This document shows positions 8,297-17,878 of a DNA stretch of 64,000 nucleotides, in pieces. This DNA comes from Paenibacillus marchantiae (GTDB taxonomy: Bacteria > Bacillota > Bacilli > Paenibacillales > Paenibacillaceae). Within the stretch, counting starts at the first letter, position 1. Every line of letters starts with the position of its first letter. The notes under the pieces were generated by a model. It did no database searches. It was not told the origin of the DNA and saw only the letters and a program-made list of their open reading frames with translations. The position numbers and the translations under genes were made by a program. The stretch covers positions 2,480,001-2,544,000 of the forward strand of contig NZ_CP118270.1 of assembly GCF_028771845.1 (NCBI RefSeq). The letters are read 5' to 3'.

Positions 8297-8620
8297 AAAT
8301 GATAACAGCGATCAACGAGGACATAATTACGTTAGCCAGCTTCTACAGAGAGGAAACCGCTTAGTGCAAGGTTTCTGTTGCTGTTTCGTTATTCCTACCT
8401 CGCGAGCTGCGGAGGAGAAGGCCCGAACGGCCTGTAACCTTCGCCGGATGGGCCCGTTATGCCTTGAAGGACTGCGCGTTCACGTTTTGCATCGGTTGCA
8501 AACGTAGAACCGGTTTATGGCAAATGACCTGATGATTTGAAGTCAGGTCAGCCGGCAAAGTGCAGTTAAATAAGGGTGGTACCACGACACATTCGTCCCT
8601 TGACGGATGTGTTTTTTTGC
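8297..8620 (+). promoter_or_regulatory. T-box leader (proline) with terminator
   Basis: The T-box sequence AATAAGGGTGGTACCACG (8569-8586) runs directly into an 11-bp terminator stem (ACACATTCGTC / GACGGATGTGT) with a run of seven T. Upstream, a long Stem I can be drawn. On its 3' side a loop closed by GAGG/CCTC contains CCT at 8394-8396 followed by A, a fitting proline specifier codon. Uncharged tRNA-Pro would stabilise the antiterminator and switch on proS. The T-box core is unmistakable; the specifier assignment is my own folding by eye. Confidence 0.92.
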
Positions 8621-8672
8621 TGTTTATAACCAGATTTACAATATCGATTAGAAGAATAAGGGGTGTGACAAG

Positions 8673-10442
8673 ATGCGTCAAAGTGAAATGCTTGTTCCAA
8701 CATTACGTGAAGCACCAGCAGAGGCAGATGCAGCAGGGCATCGCTGGTTATTGCGCTCGGGTATGATTCGCCAACTCGCAGCAGGGATATACAGTTATCT
8801 GCCCTTGGGGCGTCGTATCTTGCTGAATGTCGAACGAATCGTTCGGGAAGAAATGGACCGTGCAGGATGTCAGGAAGTATTGCTGCCAATCATGCAGCCT
8901 GCTGAGTTATGGGAAGAATCCGGAAGATATACTCAGTATGGCCCTGAGCTGATGCGTCTGAAGGATCGCCATGCACGAGAATTCGCCTTGGGTCCAACCC
9001 ATGAAGAGGTTGTGACTGCACTGGCTCGTGACGAGGTTAATTCTTATCGGAAGCTGCCGTTTACACTTTATCAGATTGGAACCAAATTCAGAGATGAACG
9101 TCGCCCAAGGTTTGGATTACTGCGGGGACGGGAGTTCATCATGAAGGATGCGTACTCTTTTGCTTCCGATTGGGAAGAGCTGGATCGCACCTATCAGGCC
9201 ATGAATACGGCGTATTCGCGTATTCTGGAGCGTTGTGGACTGGAATATATTCGAGTGGAAGCCGATGCAGGCACTATTGGTGGTCAGGGGGAGACCCACG
9301 AATTCATGGCACTTGCTGATGTGGGAGAAGATACGATCGTAACTTGCAAACATTGTGGATATGCCGCAAATCTGGAGAAGGCGGGGTATCAGACTTCTAA
9401 ATCTTCTACTAAGAATCCAGGACAAGCGGAAGCTTCTGCTGACCTGAAAACGGTTGAAAAAGCTGATGGGAATACCGAGGGTGACACGTTGGTTCGTATC
9501 CAAACGCCAGGTGTACGTACGATCAATGAGTTAAGCGCCTTTGTGGGCAAGGATGCCCAGCATATGATCAAAACATTGCTTTATCAGGCTGATGGTCAAC
9601 TGGTCGCTGCGCTTGTTCGTGGGGATCATGAAGTGAATGATATCGCGCTGAAGCAGGTATTGGGTGCAGAAGAGCTAATTCTGGCTGATGAAACTGCCCT
9701 TGCAAGTCATCCGAATTTAACTGTAGGTTTCCTGGGTCCTATTGGACTGGATCTGCCGATTGTAGTAGATGCGGATGTAGCTGCAATGGAATATGCCATT
9801 ACAGGAGCGAATGAAGTTGATGTACACTATTCGAATGTACGTCCGGGTAAAGATTTTGCTTTGGACAAAGTAGATCGAATCCGTTTTGCTGCTGAAGGTG
9901 ACGGCTGCCCAACCTGTGGAGAATCGCTTGTATTCACAAAAGGAATAGAAGTCGGGCATATCTTCAAACTGGGAACCAAGTACAGTGACGCCATGGGAGC
10001 ATCCTTCCTGGATCGCAATGGACGACAGTGCGCACCTGTAATGGGTTGTTACGGTATCGGTGTGTCTCGTCTGATGGCCGCTATTGCGGAACAATACGCC
10101 GGAGAAGATGGTATCCGTTGGCCAGCAGCCATTGCGCCTTATCATGTACATCTGATCCCAATGAGCTGGAAGGACGAACAGCAACGCGAACTCACGTTGG
10201 AACTGGAACAACAACTAGTAGATGCCGGATACAGTGTACTGATCGATGATCGGGATGAACGGCCAGGGGTGAAGTTCAAGGATTCGGAATTGATCGGATT
10301 GCCTGTCCAGATTGTTATTGGCCGAGGTGCGGCAGAGGGACAGGTGGAATTTGGATCGCATGTTCTTGCAGCACAAGGCGAATCCAAACGAATCAGTATG
10401 ACGGCACAAGAGGCTGTAAGTCAGGTGAAGGAACAACTATAG
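8673..10442 (+). CDS. proS: prolyl-tRNA synthetase, bacterial type with editing domain
   Basis: 589 residues. The class II catalytic core has motif 2 near residue 137-160 (FRDERRPRFGLLRGREFIMKD split over strand and loop) and motif 3 near 455-470 (GCYGIGVSRL). Between them lies the inserted editing domain (about 230-400) that hydrolyses Ala-tRNA-Pro, which marks the bacterial form. The anticodon-binding domain occupies the last ~110 residues. An extra polar stretch near residues 240-265 (SSTKNPGQAEAS) sits at the edge of the insertion. AAGGGGTG precedes the ATG, and expression is governed by the T-box upstream. Confidence 0.97.
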   Translation: MRQSEMLVPTLREAPAEADAAGHRWLLRSGMIRQLAAGIYSYLPLGRRILLNVERIVREEMDRAGCQEVLLPIMQPAELWEESGRYTQYGPELMRLKDRHAREFALGPTHEEVVTALARDEVNSYRKLPFTLYQIGTKFRDERRPRFGLLRGREFIMKDAYSFASDWEELDRTYQAMNTAYSRILERCGLEYIRVEADAGTIGGQGETHEFMALADVGEDTIVTCKHCGYAANLEKAGYQTSKSSTKNPGQAEASADLKTVEKADGNTEGDTLVRIQTPGVRTINELSAFVGKDAQHMIKTLLYQADGQLVAALVRGDHEVNDIALKQVLGAEELILADETALASHPNLTVGFLGPIGLDLPIVVDADVAAMEYAITGANEVDVHYSNVRPGKDFALDKVDRIRFAAEGDGCPTCGESLVFTKGIEVGHIFKLGTKYSDAMGASFLDRNGRQCAPVMGCYGIGVSRLMAAIAEQYAGEDGIRWPAAIAPYHVHLIPMSWKDEQQRELTLELEQQLVDAGYSVLIDDRDERPGVKFKDSELIGLPVQIVIGRGAAEGQVEFGSHVLAAQGESKRISMTAQEAVSQVKEQL

Positions 10443-10941
10443 TCCAGAATTAAAAAAAATCCTTATGAAAACCATGCTACGTGTCTCTATATAATAGAGC
10501 GATGTATAATAGGTCCAGATATTATGCGGTAAGAGATGTTTGTGGTTATGTAACGGATTAAAGCGTTAAAAAGAGGGCTATAGTCATATAAGTATGCAAC
10601 ACTATTTGCGTATTGTCATACCAAATTACTAGAATTTGAAAAATTGTATTCTGTATACAGTCGGTTTGTCCATAAGAGCTTCTGGCGAATCATGTCAGGA
10701 ATCTATGCATGTGCAAATACGCAAATCATGGAACGAGAAATATATCGTTTGAATGTGAAATAACCGCATGAGAGTGGCAATTTTGGAGATATCTTCTATA
10801 GTCCATGGTAGAGGGCATGGGATGAAGTGATTTCTTAAAGTGGCTTTGGGGATTTATTTTTGCAGCAAAGCTATATTCATGTAAACATGGAGTGTGCAAC
10901 TCGGTAGGTTAACTACTGAGTGATGTAATTTGTAAAATAAA
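10443..10941. other. gene-free stretch
   Basis: About 500 AT-rich bases between proS and the convergent nucleotidase gene. I see no credible coding frame, no RNA gene and no clear terminator for proS. The first good hairpin is the shared terminator at 10942-10984. Confidence 0.5.
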
Positions 10942-10984
10942 AAAGGGTGTCCATCAGCCAGTTATGGCTTGAGGGACACCCTTT
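10942..10984. terminator. bidirectional intrinsic terminator
   Basis: An 11-bp stem (AAAGGGTGTCC / GGACACCCTTT) with an inner AGCCA / TGGCT hairpin, flanked by A-rich and T-rich runs so that it works from both sides. It ends the nucleotidase transcript and probably read-through from proS. Confidence 0.85.
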
Positions 10985-11026
10985 CTTTGAATTTTAATTG
11001 GTACAACTATCTGCTCTTCTCAGAAC

Positions 11027-12826
11027 TTAAGAGGCTGCAGGCAGTTTCAATTGTTGGCCTGGATAAATCCAGTGTGGATTTTTGATCTTATTCAGCTTTT
11101 GCAGAGCTTGCCAAGTGGTACCGTATTGTTTGGAGATGGAATACAGGGAATCTCCGGATTTTACAACATGCACTTTGGCTGGAGCTGGTTTACTTGGCGT
11201 CGGTTTCGACGGTGTTTCTGGTTTTGGTGTCTCTGGTTTCGGTGTAGTTGGAGCTGGTGTTTCCGTTACTGGAGCTTCCGGTTCAACCGCAGGAGCCTTT
11301 GCTTCCTTGATTCGACCGTCTGTTTTGATTTCTACAGCGCCCAGTTTTTGCATGTATTCTATCAACGCTTCATCCATAGCACCGTACATGCCGGACGTTG
11401 TGTATTTCGCAAACATCGTGTACTCGTCACCACCAACAGCAGTGAAATCATTCGTAGCCATTGTGTACGTTGCTTTTGGATCAAGGGCTTTATCTCCGAT
11501 CATGACGGAGTGTACACGGCTGCCTTTTGCAGCGGAAGAATCAATGCTGAATGTCATGCCGGATACTTGTGGGAATCCGCCACTTGGTTCTGGATAAGAT
11601 CCTACACCGTTTTCAAGGGCTGCGAGTACATCGGAGCCTTTTACTTCAAGCGTTACAACCTGATTACCAAAAGGAAGTACAGTAATGATATCCCCTTTAG
11701 TTACGATACCTTTTTCAATGGAAGAACGAATACCGCCACCGTTTGTGAGTGCGATATCGGCTTTGCTGATGTCACGGATGGCATCTGCCAGCAGATCACC
11801 CAGGTTCGTTTCACCTGCGCGTACTTGTTCACGTTTGCCGTCCAGCAGAATCGCTGTATTGGCTACTTCTTCTTTCAAAATGGGTTCTTGTTCTTTCAGA
11901 ATGGAGTTCACCAATGCGGCAACTTTCTCATTCGGTTTGATGTCTTTTGCTTCCGTTTCATCAATCAGTGTTGCTTGTTTTTTCGTTACTTTGCCGCCGT
12001 CAACCCACAGGTCGATCACGCCTACAAAGTTTGTATACTCTCCAGCGCTGGCGATCAGTGTTCCGTTATCCGATACAAGTCCATCTTGCAGAACCGTATG
12101 GCTATGACCGTCGATGAATACATCAATGCCAGGAACTTCTTTTACAACTTTGAAGCTAGTATCGGTGCTGGACGCGTCTTGTCCAAGGTGTCCCAATACA
12201 ACAACAACATCTACTTTGCTGCGAATTTCGTTCACGAGAACTTTGGCTTCTGCAGTTGGGTCTGTAATATCAAGACCTTCCACATTTATCGGATTCGTTT
12301 TATACATCGTTTCCGGTGTAGTCAGCGCAATGATACCGATCTTCACGCCGTCTACTTCTTTAATGAGGTAAGGATCGAAGAGACGAGTTCCGTCTTTCTT
12401 TTTCACATTGGCACTGAGCATGGGGAAGTTCATCATATCCGCAAGTTCGATGAGGCGCTCGGAACCGTAGTTGAATTCGTGGTTACCCGGTACAATCGCC
12501 TGATAACCGATTTCATTCATTACTTTGACAATGCTCTCACCGTTAACGAGTGTAGCAAAGGTTGTACCATGCACTGCATCTCCGGCATCCAGCAGAAGGG
12601 TATTTGGGTTTTCGCTACGGTATTTGTCCGCAATTCCAGCAACTTTGGCGAAACCCATCGCAGGTGAGGACTCAACTGCGCGTGCGTGTGTGTCATTCGT
12701 ATGTAGAATAGTAATGTGCTTACCTGTGCCCGGAGTGGTATCCGTTGCAGCAGCGGCAATGCCCACACTGCCAAACAGCAGACAGAGCGTTAGCACAAGT
12801 GAAACATAAGTCTTCCAGATTTTCAT
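11027..12826 (-). CDS. secreted 5'-nucleotidase / 2',3'-cyclic phosphodiesterase with C-terminal LysM
   Basis: 599 residues. A signal peptide ends near residue 28 (GIAAAA). The calcineurin-like metallophosphatase domain follows: HTNDTHA with Asp45 and His47, then [22 protein letters not shown] and DGHSH. The UshA-type C-terminal substrate domain has [10 protein letters not shown] threonine/proline/lysine-rich linker ([20 protein letters not shown]) leads to one LysM domain in the last ~48 residues. The enzyme should act outside the cell while bound to peptidoglycan. The start is the ATG at 12826; the TTG seven codons upstream lies in the GGGGAGG ribosome site. Confidence 0.9.
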   Translation of the reverse strand: MKIWKTYVSLVLTLCLLFGSVGIAAAATDTTPGTGKHITILHTNDTHARAVESSPAMGFAKVAGIADKYRSENPNTLLLDAGDAVHGTTFATLVNGESIVKVMNEIGYQAIVPGNHEFNYGSERLIELADMMNFPMLSANVKKKDGTRLFDPYLIKEVDGVKIGIIALTTPETMYKTNPINVEGLDITDPTAEAKVLVNEIRSKVDVVVVLGHLGQDASSTDTSFKVVKEVPGIDVFIDGHSHTVLQDGLVSDNGTLIASAGEYTNFVGVIDLWVDGGKVTKKQATLIDETEAKDIKPNEKVAALVNSILKEQEPILKEEVANTAILLDGKREQVRAGETNLGDLLADAIRDISKADIALTNGGGIRSSIEKGIVTKGDIITVLPFGNQVVTLEVKGSDVLAALENGVGSYPEPSGGFPQVSGMTFSIDSSAAKGSRVHSVMIGDKALDPKATYTMATNDFTAVGGDEYTMFAKYTTSGMYGAMDEALIEYMQKLGAVEIKTDGRIKEAKAPAVEPEAPVTETPAPTTPKPETPKPETPSKPTPSKPAPAKVHVVKSGDSLYSISKQYGTTWQALQKLNKIKNPHWIYPGQQLKLPAAS

Positions 12827-12996
12827 ATGAATCAGTAACCTCCCCAAAATAATAATCTACCTGAGCGTTTGCACAACTCATGTTGTATTTTACCAGACTA
12901 CTATTAGGAAATCTCGTGATTTGTGTAAAAATAGGTAACCTGAAAGTGACATCTGATTTTCATAGTGGAAGATTAAGAGAGAACTTCACTTGTGAG

Positions 12997-13008
12997 GAAC
13001 GTATGTTC
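12997..13008. promoter_or_regulatory. LexA/DinR-like palindrome
   Basis: GAACGTATGTTC fits the GAAC-N4-GTTC core of the Bacillus LexA operator. It lies about 170 bases upstream of the nucleotidase start and 10 bases beyond the end of the ImmA-type gene. No convincing promoter overlaps it, so its role is uncertain. Confidence 0.4.
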
Positions 13009-13017
13009 TTAAAAAGG

Positions 13018-13425
13018 CTAAAAAAAATGCTGCACTTCACGTGGCAGTCCAGTACGCAAACAAAATTTCTCCAGTGATTCATCCGGCTCTGGCATCACCC
13101 CTGAAGTTAGAAGCTGTATGGCAAAACGATTGGCCTGTCTTTCCAGCTTGCCTGGGGCAAAATAGGAGTGTTCCTCCAGAAAGAACCGGTTTATGCCTTT
13201 GTGCAATCGGTCATGTCCAAGTTCATGGGCACACACAAAACGCTGCCATTCCGGCGGTAAATCATTGTGAATGACGATAAATCTGCGACGGAGCTTTCGG
13301 AAATACAGTCCTTTGGTGGACTTGCCCAGATTGGTGAACCGGATCTGTATTCCAATGGCTCTGGCAATGCTGAAAGGGCAGTTTGTCCGGTGTTTTCGAA
13401 TCAGCTTTGTTACAATGTCATCCAT
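13018..13425 (-). CDS. ImmA/IrrE-type metallopeptidase (XkdA-like)
   Basis: 135 residues with the zinc motif HELGH (His67, Glu68, His71) and a downstream Glu95 in LERQANRFA as third ligand, the standard IrrE N-terminal fold. In ICEBs1 the ImmA protease cleaves the neighbouring ImmR repressor after DNA damage; PBSX has a similar xre-xkdA pair. Here the gene lies 42 bases after an XRE repressor gene on the same strand, the same order, so cleavage of that repressor is the natural inference. Confidence 0.85.
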   Translation of the reverse strand: MDDIVTKLIRKHRTNCPFSIARAIGIQIRFTNLGKSTKGLYFRKLRRRFIVIHNDLPPEWQRFVCAHELGHDRLHKGINRFFLEEHSYFAPGKLERQANRFAIQLLTSGVMPEPDESLEKFCLRTGLPREVQHFF

Positions 13426-13467
13426 ATCATCTCACCTGCTGCTTTAGTTTGTTCAGCTTGAAATGCT

Positions 13468-13914
13468 TCATGGGCGCTTGTCCGGATCGTTCGTTTTTTT
13501 TCGTTTGTTCATCTGTTTGGCTTCCCAGAACAGACCTGTCAGGACATCCTTAATTCGTTTCTTATCCTCATCATCCAGCGGGATGCCGTCAAACATCAGA
13601 TCATCCTCGTCCTCGAGCATCTTTTTAAAGTCCCGACGGTCCTTATAAGTTGCCCATTCTGGAGCGTCATGGAGCTCACTTGCTGTATTTCCGGTTTCCA
13701 GATAGTCGGCCTGTTTCATCATATCCGCGTAGGGAACCGAGAGTGCGTCCGAGATTTTGCGGATGGTAGCAGGCTTGGGAACTCCGCGAACCCCATTCTC
13801 AATGCGTGAAATTTGCGAGTTGCTGATTCCTGCTGCTTCGGCGAGCTGATTGATACTGTATCCCTGTTGCTCGCGCAGTTGTTTCAGATAAGGACCAAAA
13901 GCGTGCTCCACCAT
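13468..13914 (-). CDS. XRE-family repressor, partner of the ImmA-type protease
   Basis: 148 residues. A helix-turn-helix of the Cro/C1 type fills residues 7-62 (YLKQLREQQGYSINQLAEAA, ISNSQISRIENG). A charged C-terminal half follows (KKMLEDEDDLMFDGIPLDDEDKKRIKDVL), ending in a lysine-rich tail. AAAGGAG lies eight bases before the ATG. It heads a two-gene unit with the ImmA-type gene and is preceded, in the same orientation, by one copy of the multi-hairpin repeat. By analogy with PBSX Xre it may repress the distant tail operon; there is no direct proof. Confidence 0.8.
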   Translation of the reverse strand: MVEHAFGPYLKQLREQQGYSINQLAEAAGISNSQISRIENGVRGVPKPATIRKISDALSVPYADMMKQADYLETGNTASELHDAPEWATYKDRRDFKKMLEDEDDLMFDGIPLDDEDKKRIKDVLTGLFWEAKQMNKRKKTNDPDKRP

Positions 13915-13993
13915 TCATTCCACTCCTTTGATTCGTACAAGTGCTTGAATTATAAAGAAGCTAGTTGGATGAGGGAGATAGATGTGCGTTCTA

Positions 13994-14127
13994 TGCCCGT
14001 TCCGGATTCGGATCGTTCTTTTGATCGCTGTTATCCCCGGATTTCCTATTTCACTTTCTAAAGGGAGAAATCCGGGGATAAAGGCGAACGCTTCGCTTCT
14101 TCAGAATCGATTCCGTCTCCTTCACTG
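13994..14127 (-). repeat. multi-hairpin repeat family 1, copy 1
   Basis: Read on the minus strand: GAATCGATTCTGAAGAAGCG, a GCGAA/TTCGC hairpin, then the long stem TTATCCCCGGATTT / AAATCCGGGGATAA, then GATC/GATC, then a degenerate form of the CCGTAACCGGAACGG end hairpin. It is 80 bases upstream of the XRE gene and in its orientation. Near-identical modules occur at 21582, 53593 and 56005. Copy 1 lacks the 40-base AAGCTTTCTG module seen in copies 2 and 4. Confidence 0.85.
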
Positions 14128-14706
14128 CGTATGCGCGTGACCATACTTCTAGCCCATCGTCCAAAACGGAGTAGCTTCTTTATAAAAGTCAAATGACTTA
14201 TACGAGGATCTTTAATTATCTGTACTATATCGTATATATACCATTAGGTAAAGGGATATGAAACAATTATGCCAAAAGGTAAAGAAAACGAGAGCGCGGG
14301 TTTTATTTTATAGTTAAAACGACCCAAAATGAAGGTTTACGCCGATCCCCAGAAAGTGGTATCCTCAAATAGAAATACGAACAAAATACGAACAAAATGT
14401 AAAGTTGAGACAAGTTGGATGATGAGGAAAATGAATTATTCCTGCTTCATACCTGACTTTAACTGATTCCAAAAGGCAACAGAAAAAACTTAGAAAAATG
14501 CCGTTACTATTTGAGAGAACTGGATAACTCTAATAAAAGGAGTATTTTGTATTAATCCCAAAAGCGATTCAAATTAGCAATAGGTAGATAGAAAAGCTTC
14601 TATTCGTCTAACTATTGTACCCGTAAGCGACTGGAACCGAATAATACAAAATACCAAAGATGAGATGAATGCGAGTTTAACTGACCCTTTAAGGAGGAGA
14701 ATGAAT
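14128..14706. other. gene-free stretch ahead of the ArpU-type gene
   Basis: AT-rich, without a credible coding frame. It holds an 11-base direct repeat (AAATACGAACA twice, at about 14373 and 14384) that may be a protein-binding site for the divergent or downstream genes. No operator of known type is recognised. Confidence 0.4.
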
Positions 14707-15189
14707 ATGGAACTGATGCTGCCCGAATTGGACCGACGCAAAACACAGACTGCTGTTGAAGCCGCGCTGGAAAAATACCGGATTTATAAAACGATTGCTT
14801 TTGAAGAACGAGAGGTGATGGTGACGGCGAGTTACGCTGAGCGTTTCCATGGTGCAACGAATGTGACCGGGGATTCCACTGCCAGAACGGCAATCTATAA
14901 TGTGGATGTACAGCGCGCACGTCAGGCGTACTGCGATACGATTGATTTTGTGGTATCTCGACTGAGCGAGAAGGAACGTGTACTTGTCAGCGAACGTTAT
15001 CTGAAGGATGACGATGTATTTGACTATAAAGTGTATAACCATGTGTTTGACCCGCCTGTCAGCAAGGATACGTATACGAAGATTCGGACACGTGCTTTCT
15101 ATAAAATGGCGCTGGCTCTGTCGGATCGGGGTCTGATTAATATGGAGCCTTTATCTGCATCTCGCAAAGAGCGACAGAAGCTGGGCTAG
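14707..15189 (+). CDS. ArpU-family phage-type late transcription regulator (Xpf-like)
   Basis: 160 residues. The pattern LEKYRIYKTIAF near the start, VSRLSEKERVLVSERYL in the middle and a C-terminal sigma-region-4-like helix pair (SKDTYTKIRTRAFYKMALAL) are those of the ArpU family, which activate phage late genes. The start is the ATG at 14707, not 14701, because AAGGAGGAG at 14691-14699 almost touches the earlier codon. It has no phage neighbours downstream: the next genes are chromosomal. The tail operons 9 kb further on are an obvious possible target (inference). Confidence 0.8.
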   Translation: MELMLPELDRRKTQTAVEAALEKYRIYKTIAFEEREVMVTASYAERFHGATNVTGDSTARTAIYNVDVQRARQAYCDTIDFVVSRLSEKERVLVSERYLKDDDVFDYKVYNHVFDPPVSKDTYTKIRTRAFYKMALALSDRGLINMEPLSASRKERQKLG

Positions 15190-15284
15190 AGGTGAAGCAA
15201 GAAGTTCATCCTTTTATATCCTTCGCTGATTGTATACAATAATTGAAAACAATATTAAGGATCAGTCAAAGGAGAGGAATCCGC

Positions 15285-16955
15285 ATGACGGAACAAGCCG
15301 GAATGCAGGAGATGTACACACTGAAGACGATCGCGGAAACGCTCAACACATCCAACGACCTGAATCTGATGCTGGATACGGTACTCGGCAAACTGTTGGA
15401 ACTGACGGGATTGACTACGGGCTGGGTATTCCTGATCAATAATCAGGGAGAGTACTCCTGTATTGCTGATTACAGTTTGCCTCCTGCTCTGCTGCATCAT
15501 GACAAGGAGCCGATGCGCTGTGGGTCTTGCTGGTGCGTGAATCGCTTCCGGGACGGGAGATTGGATAATGCCGTCAATATTATTAATTGCAAACGCCTGG
15601 AGGATGCCGTCGATCATCAATGGGGAGATACCCATGACATCACCCATCATGCAACGGTTCCGCTCCGCTCGGGGGAAAAGATGCTGGGACTGCTGAATGT
15701 TGCTGCACCCGGGAAAGAGCATTTCAGTGATAGTGAGCTGGCGCTTTTGCAGGCTGTAGCTTATCAGATAGGTAGTGCAATGGAGCGGATGCGATTATAT
15801 AGCGCAGAGCAAAGGCGAGCGGATCTGTATGTCAGGCTGGGGGAGTTCAGCCGATCGCTGGGCGTGACGGTCAACGATTGCAGCAGTGGAGACGATATGG
15901 CCAAGATGGTTGTAAAGCTGCTTGGGCATCATTACGATTGGCCTTTTGCCGCACTGTTATCCCAGAAAAACGGAAGTTTTATGGTACAGGCGGCTTATGC
16001 TCATGGCAGGTCCGAAATGATGACAATATCTGGACTCTCTCCAGAGTTGCAGACTCGCATGCATCGTGTGATTGATTCTCATCGGGCTATGGTATTGTCG
16101 GCAACGGAAATCCAAGATGTTTCTGCCATCTGCAATACCGGGCTCCCTAAGTCTGTTTTGGCTTCGGGCTTGGCTGCTCCCATCCCATTAAGTTCTCCTG
16201 GCGAAACGGCAGTACTGGTGGTTGGATTGGGCTCGGCCAATGGCTTCCTTCAGGCAGATCGTGAGGTTTTCGATGCACTCGCTGAACATATTACAGCCTC
16301 GTGGGAGAGTCTGAGACTGGTATACAAACGGCGGGAATTGACCCGACTGGAGGAACGAAACCGTTTGGCTCGTGATTTGCATGATTCGGTGAACCAAATT
16401 TTGTTCTCCCTGTCTCTCACAGCCAAAGGGGCAGAGAGCATGTTAGCCGGATCACTACAGCTGCATCCGGCTGCGGATGCGATGAAGGATATACGTTCCT
16501 TGTCGCAGGAAGCATTGAAGGAAATGCGTGCCTTGATTATGCAGCTTCGTCCGGCGGGTTTGGAGTCTGGTCTGCTCAGTGCATTGCAGGAATATGGTAC
16601 AGGACAGGGATTGCAGGTCGTTGTACATCGGACGGGTATGCGCTCCTTGCCTCAAAGTATTGAGGAAGGCTTATGGCGTATTGGACAGGAAGCACTCAAT
16701 AATGTGCGTAAACATGCGGGAGTCCCTTCCGCTGAGATATCCCTCCAGCTAAGCGATCAGGAAGCGATATTAATCGTTACAGATCGAGGAAAAGGGGGGG
16801 CTAAAAAGCGTGAGGCTTTGCCTGCCAGTTCACTTGGTCTGTCCATCATGAGGGAACGGGCCCAGTCACTGGGCGGCAGACTTGAACTTGTGAGTTCATC
16901 CCGTAAGGGAACATCGGTAACGGTCGTCATTCCACTTCCGTCCGAATCTGTATAA
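15285..16955 (+). CDS. GAF-domain sensor histidine kinase (NarL-system type)
   Basis: 556 residues, no transmembrane segment, so a cytoplasmic sensor. Two GAF-like domains (about 25-175 and 190-350) precede the HisKA_3 dimerisation helix with phospho-acceptor His366 (LARDLHDSVNQ) and a HATPase domain (EALNNVRKHAG, DRGKGG, LGLSIMRERA). The first GAF contains CGSCWCVNRF and a nearby NCK, cysteines that could bind a metal or sense redox (inference). AAAGGAGAGG precedes the ATG at 15285. It is co-transcribed with the response regulator 18 bases downstream. Confidence 0.88.
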   Translation: MTEQAGMQEMYTLKTIAETLNTSNDLNLMLDTVLGKLLELTGLTTGWVFLINNQGEYSCIADYSLPPALLHHDKEPMRCGSCWCVNRFRDGRLDNAVNIINCKRLEDAVDHQWGDTHDITHHATVPLRSGEKMLGLLNVAAPGKEHFSDSELALLQAVAYQIGSAMERMRLYSAEQRRADLYVRLGEFSRSLGVTVNDCSSGDDMAKMVVKLLGHHYDWPFAALLSQKNGSFMVQAAYAHGRSEMMTISGLSPELQTRMHRVIDSHRAMVLSATEIQDVSAICNTGLPKSVLASGLAAPIPLSSPGETAVLVVGLGSANGFLQADREVFDALAEHITASWESLRLVYKRRELTRLEERNRLARDLHDSVNQILFSLSLTAKGAESMLAGSLQLHPAADAMKDIRSLSQEALKEMRALIMQLRPAGLESGLLSALQEYGTGQGLQVVVHRTGMRSLPQSIEEGLWRIGQEALNNVRKHAGVPSAEISLQLSDQEAILIVTDRGKGGAKKREALPASSLGLSIMRERAQSLGGRLELVSSSRKGTSVTVVIPLPSESV

Positions 16956-16973
16956 AATCAGGGGGAAGAAGAC

Positions 16974-17696
16974 ATGCCGATTACGATTTTACTCGCGGAC
17001 GATCATGCAATGGTGAGGCGTGGGTTACACGTTTTTTTGTCCACTCAGCCAGATATGGAAGTCGTCGGAGAAGCCTCGAATGGACAGGAAGCACTGGAAC
17101 AAGCAGAACAACTGCATCCGGATGTGGTATTAATGGATCTGCATATGCCCGTGCTTGACGGGATCGAGACGGCGAGAAGGCTTCGTGCGATCTTGCCTGG
17201 AATCCGTATCATCGTACTTACGTCCTTTTCCGATCAGGATCATGTCGTACCGGCCGTACGCGCAGGAGTGAAGGGATATCTGCTAAAAGATATTGAGCCA
17301 GAGGATCTTGCCGTTGCCATTCGTAATGTGCATGCAGGTCAGGTAGAGCTTCATCCTGCAGCAGCAGGACAATTAATGCATGTGATGGCATCGTCTGAAC
17401 TGTCGATGAATGAAGCGCATGAGCGTGCAAATCCCCATTCGTCTACTCGGCTTCCAGAGCAAGAGCGGATAGGGCTGGGAAAAGAAACTTCTCATAGACC
17501 GGACATGCTTACTCGCCGGGAACGAGAGGTTCTGGGGCTGATTGCACAAGGATTGAGTAATAAAGAGATCGCCATAAAGTTAATCATTACCGAGAAAACA
17601 GTGAAAACCCACGTCAGTCATCTTTTAGACAAATTGGGACTGGCAGACCGGACACAAGCAGCGCTTCATGCCGTAAGAAATGGTTGGGTCGTCTGA
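16974..17696 (+). CDS. NarL/FixJ-family response regulator
   Basis: 240 residues. The receiver domain has the acidic pair DD (9-10), phospho-acceptor Asp55 (VLMDLHMP), Thr in VLTSF and the conserved Lys in GYLLKD. A polar linker of about 50 residues (140-180), longer than usual, leads to the LuxR-type helix-turn-helix (LTRREREVLGLIAQGLSNKE). GGGGGAAG precedes the ATG. It is the partner of the preceding kinase and ends at an intrinsic terminator. Targets unknown. Confidence 0.92.
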   Translation: MPITILLADDHAMVRRGLHVFLSTQPDMEVVGEASNGQEALEQAEQLHPDVVLMDLHMPVLDGIETARRLRAILPGIRIIVLTSFSDQDHVVPAVRAGVKGYLLKDIEPEDLAVAIRNVHAGQVELHPAAAGQLMHVMASSELSMNEAHERANPHSSTRLPEQERIGLGKETSHRPDMLTRREREVLGLIAQGLSNKEIAIKLIITEKTVKTHVSHLLDKLGLADRTQAALHAVRNGWVV

Positions 17697-17730
17697 TCCA
17701 TCTTCCCATATTCTCAGACTAAAGTTGTAG

Positions 17731-17758
17731 AAACTCAACCCAAAGGTTGAGTTTTTTT
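17731..17758 (+). terminator. intrinsic terminator
   Basis: The stem AAACTCAACC / GGTTGAGTTT with a four-base loop and a run of seven T ends the two-component operon. Confidence 0.9.
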
Positions 17759-17878
17759 GTGCTGCAAGTTAAGTCTATCTGCCGACGATTCCGAGGTAGA
17801 AGCAAGGTAAGATGAGAGTAGAGAAAGTTGAATCGAAGAGAAAGAATGTTTTTATAAAATCGAAGGAGAGTGACATAG

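Noticed and set aside
11051-12667. 538-residue open frame on the plus strand opposite the nucleotidase gene
   Set aside because: It mirrors a well-identified gene on the other strand, has a low-complexity, Phe/Cys/Arg-rich composition and no ribosome site.
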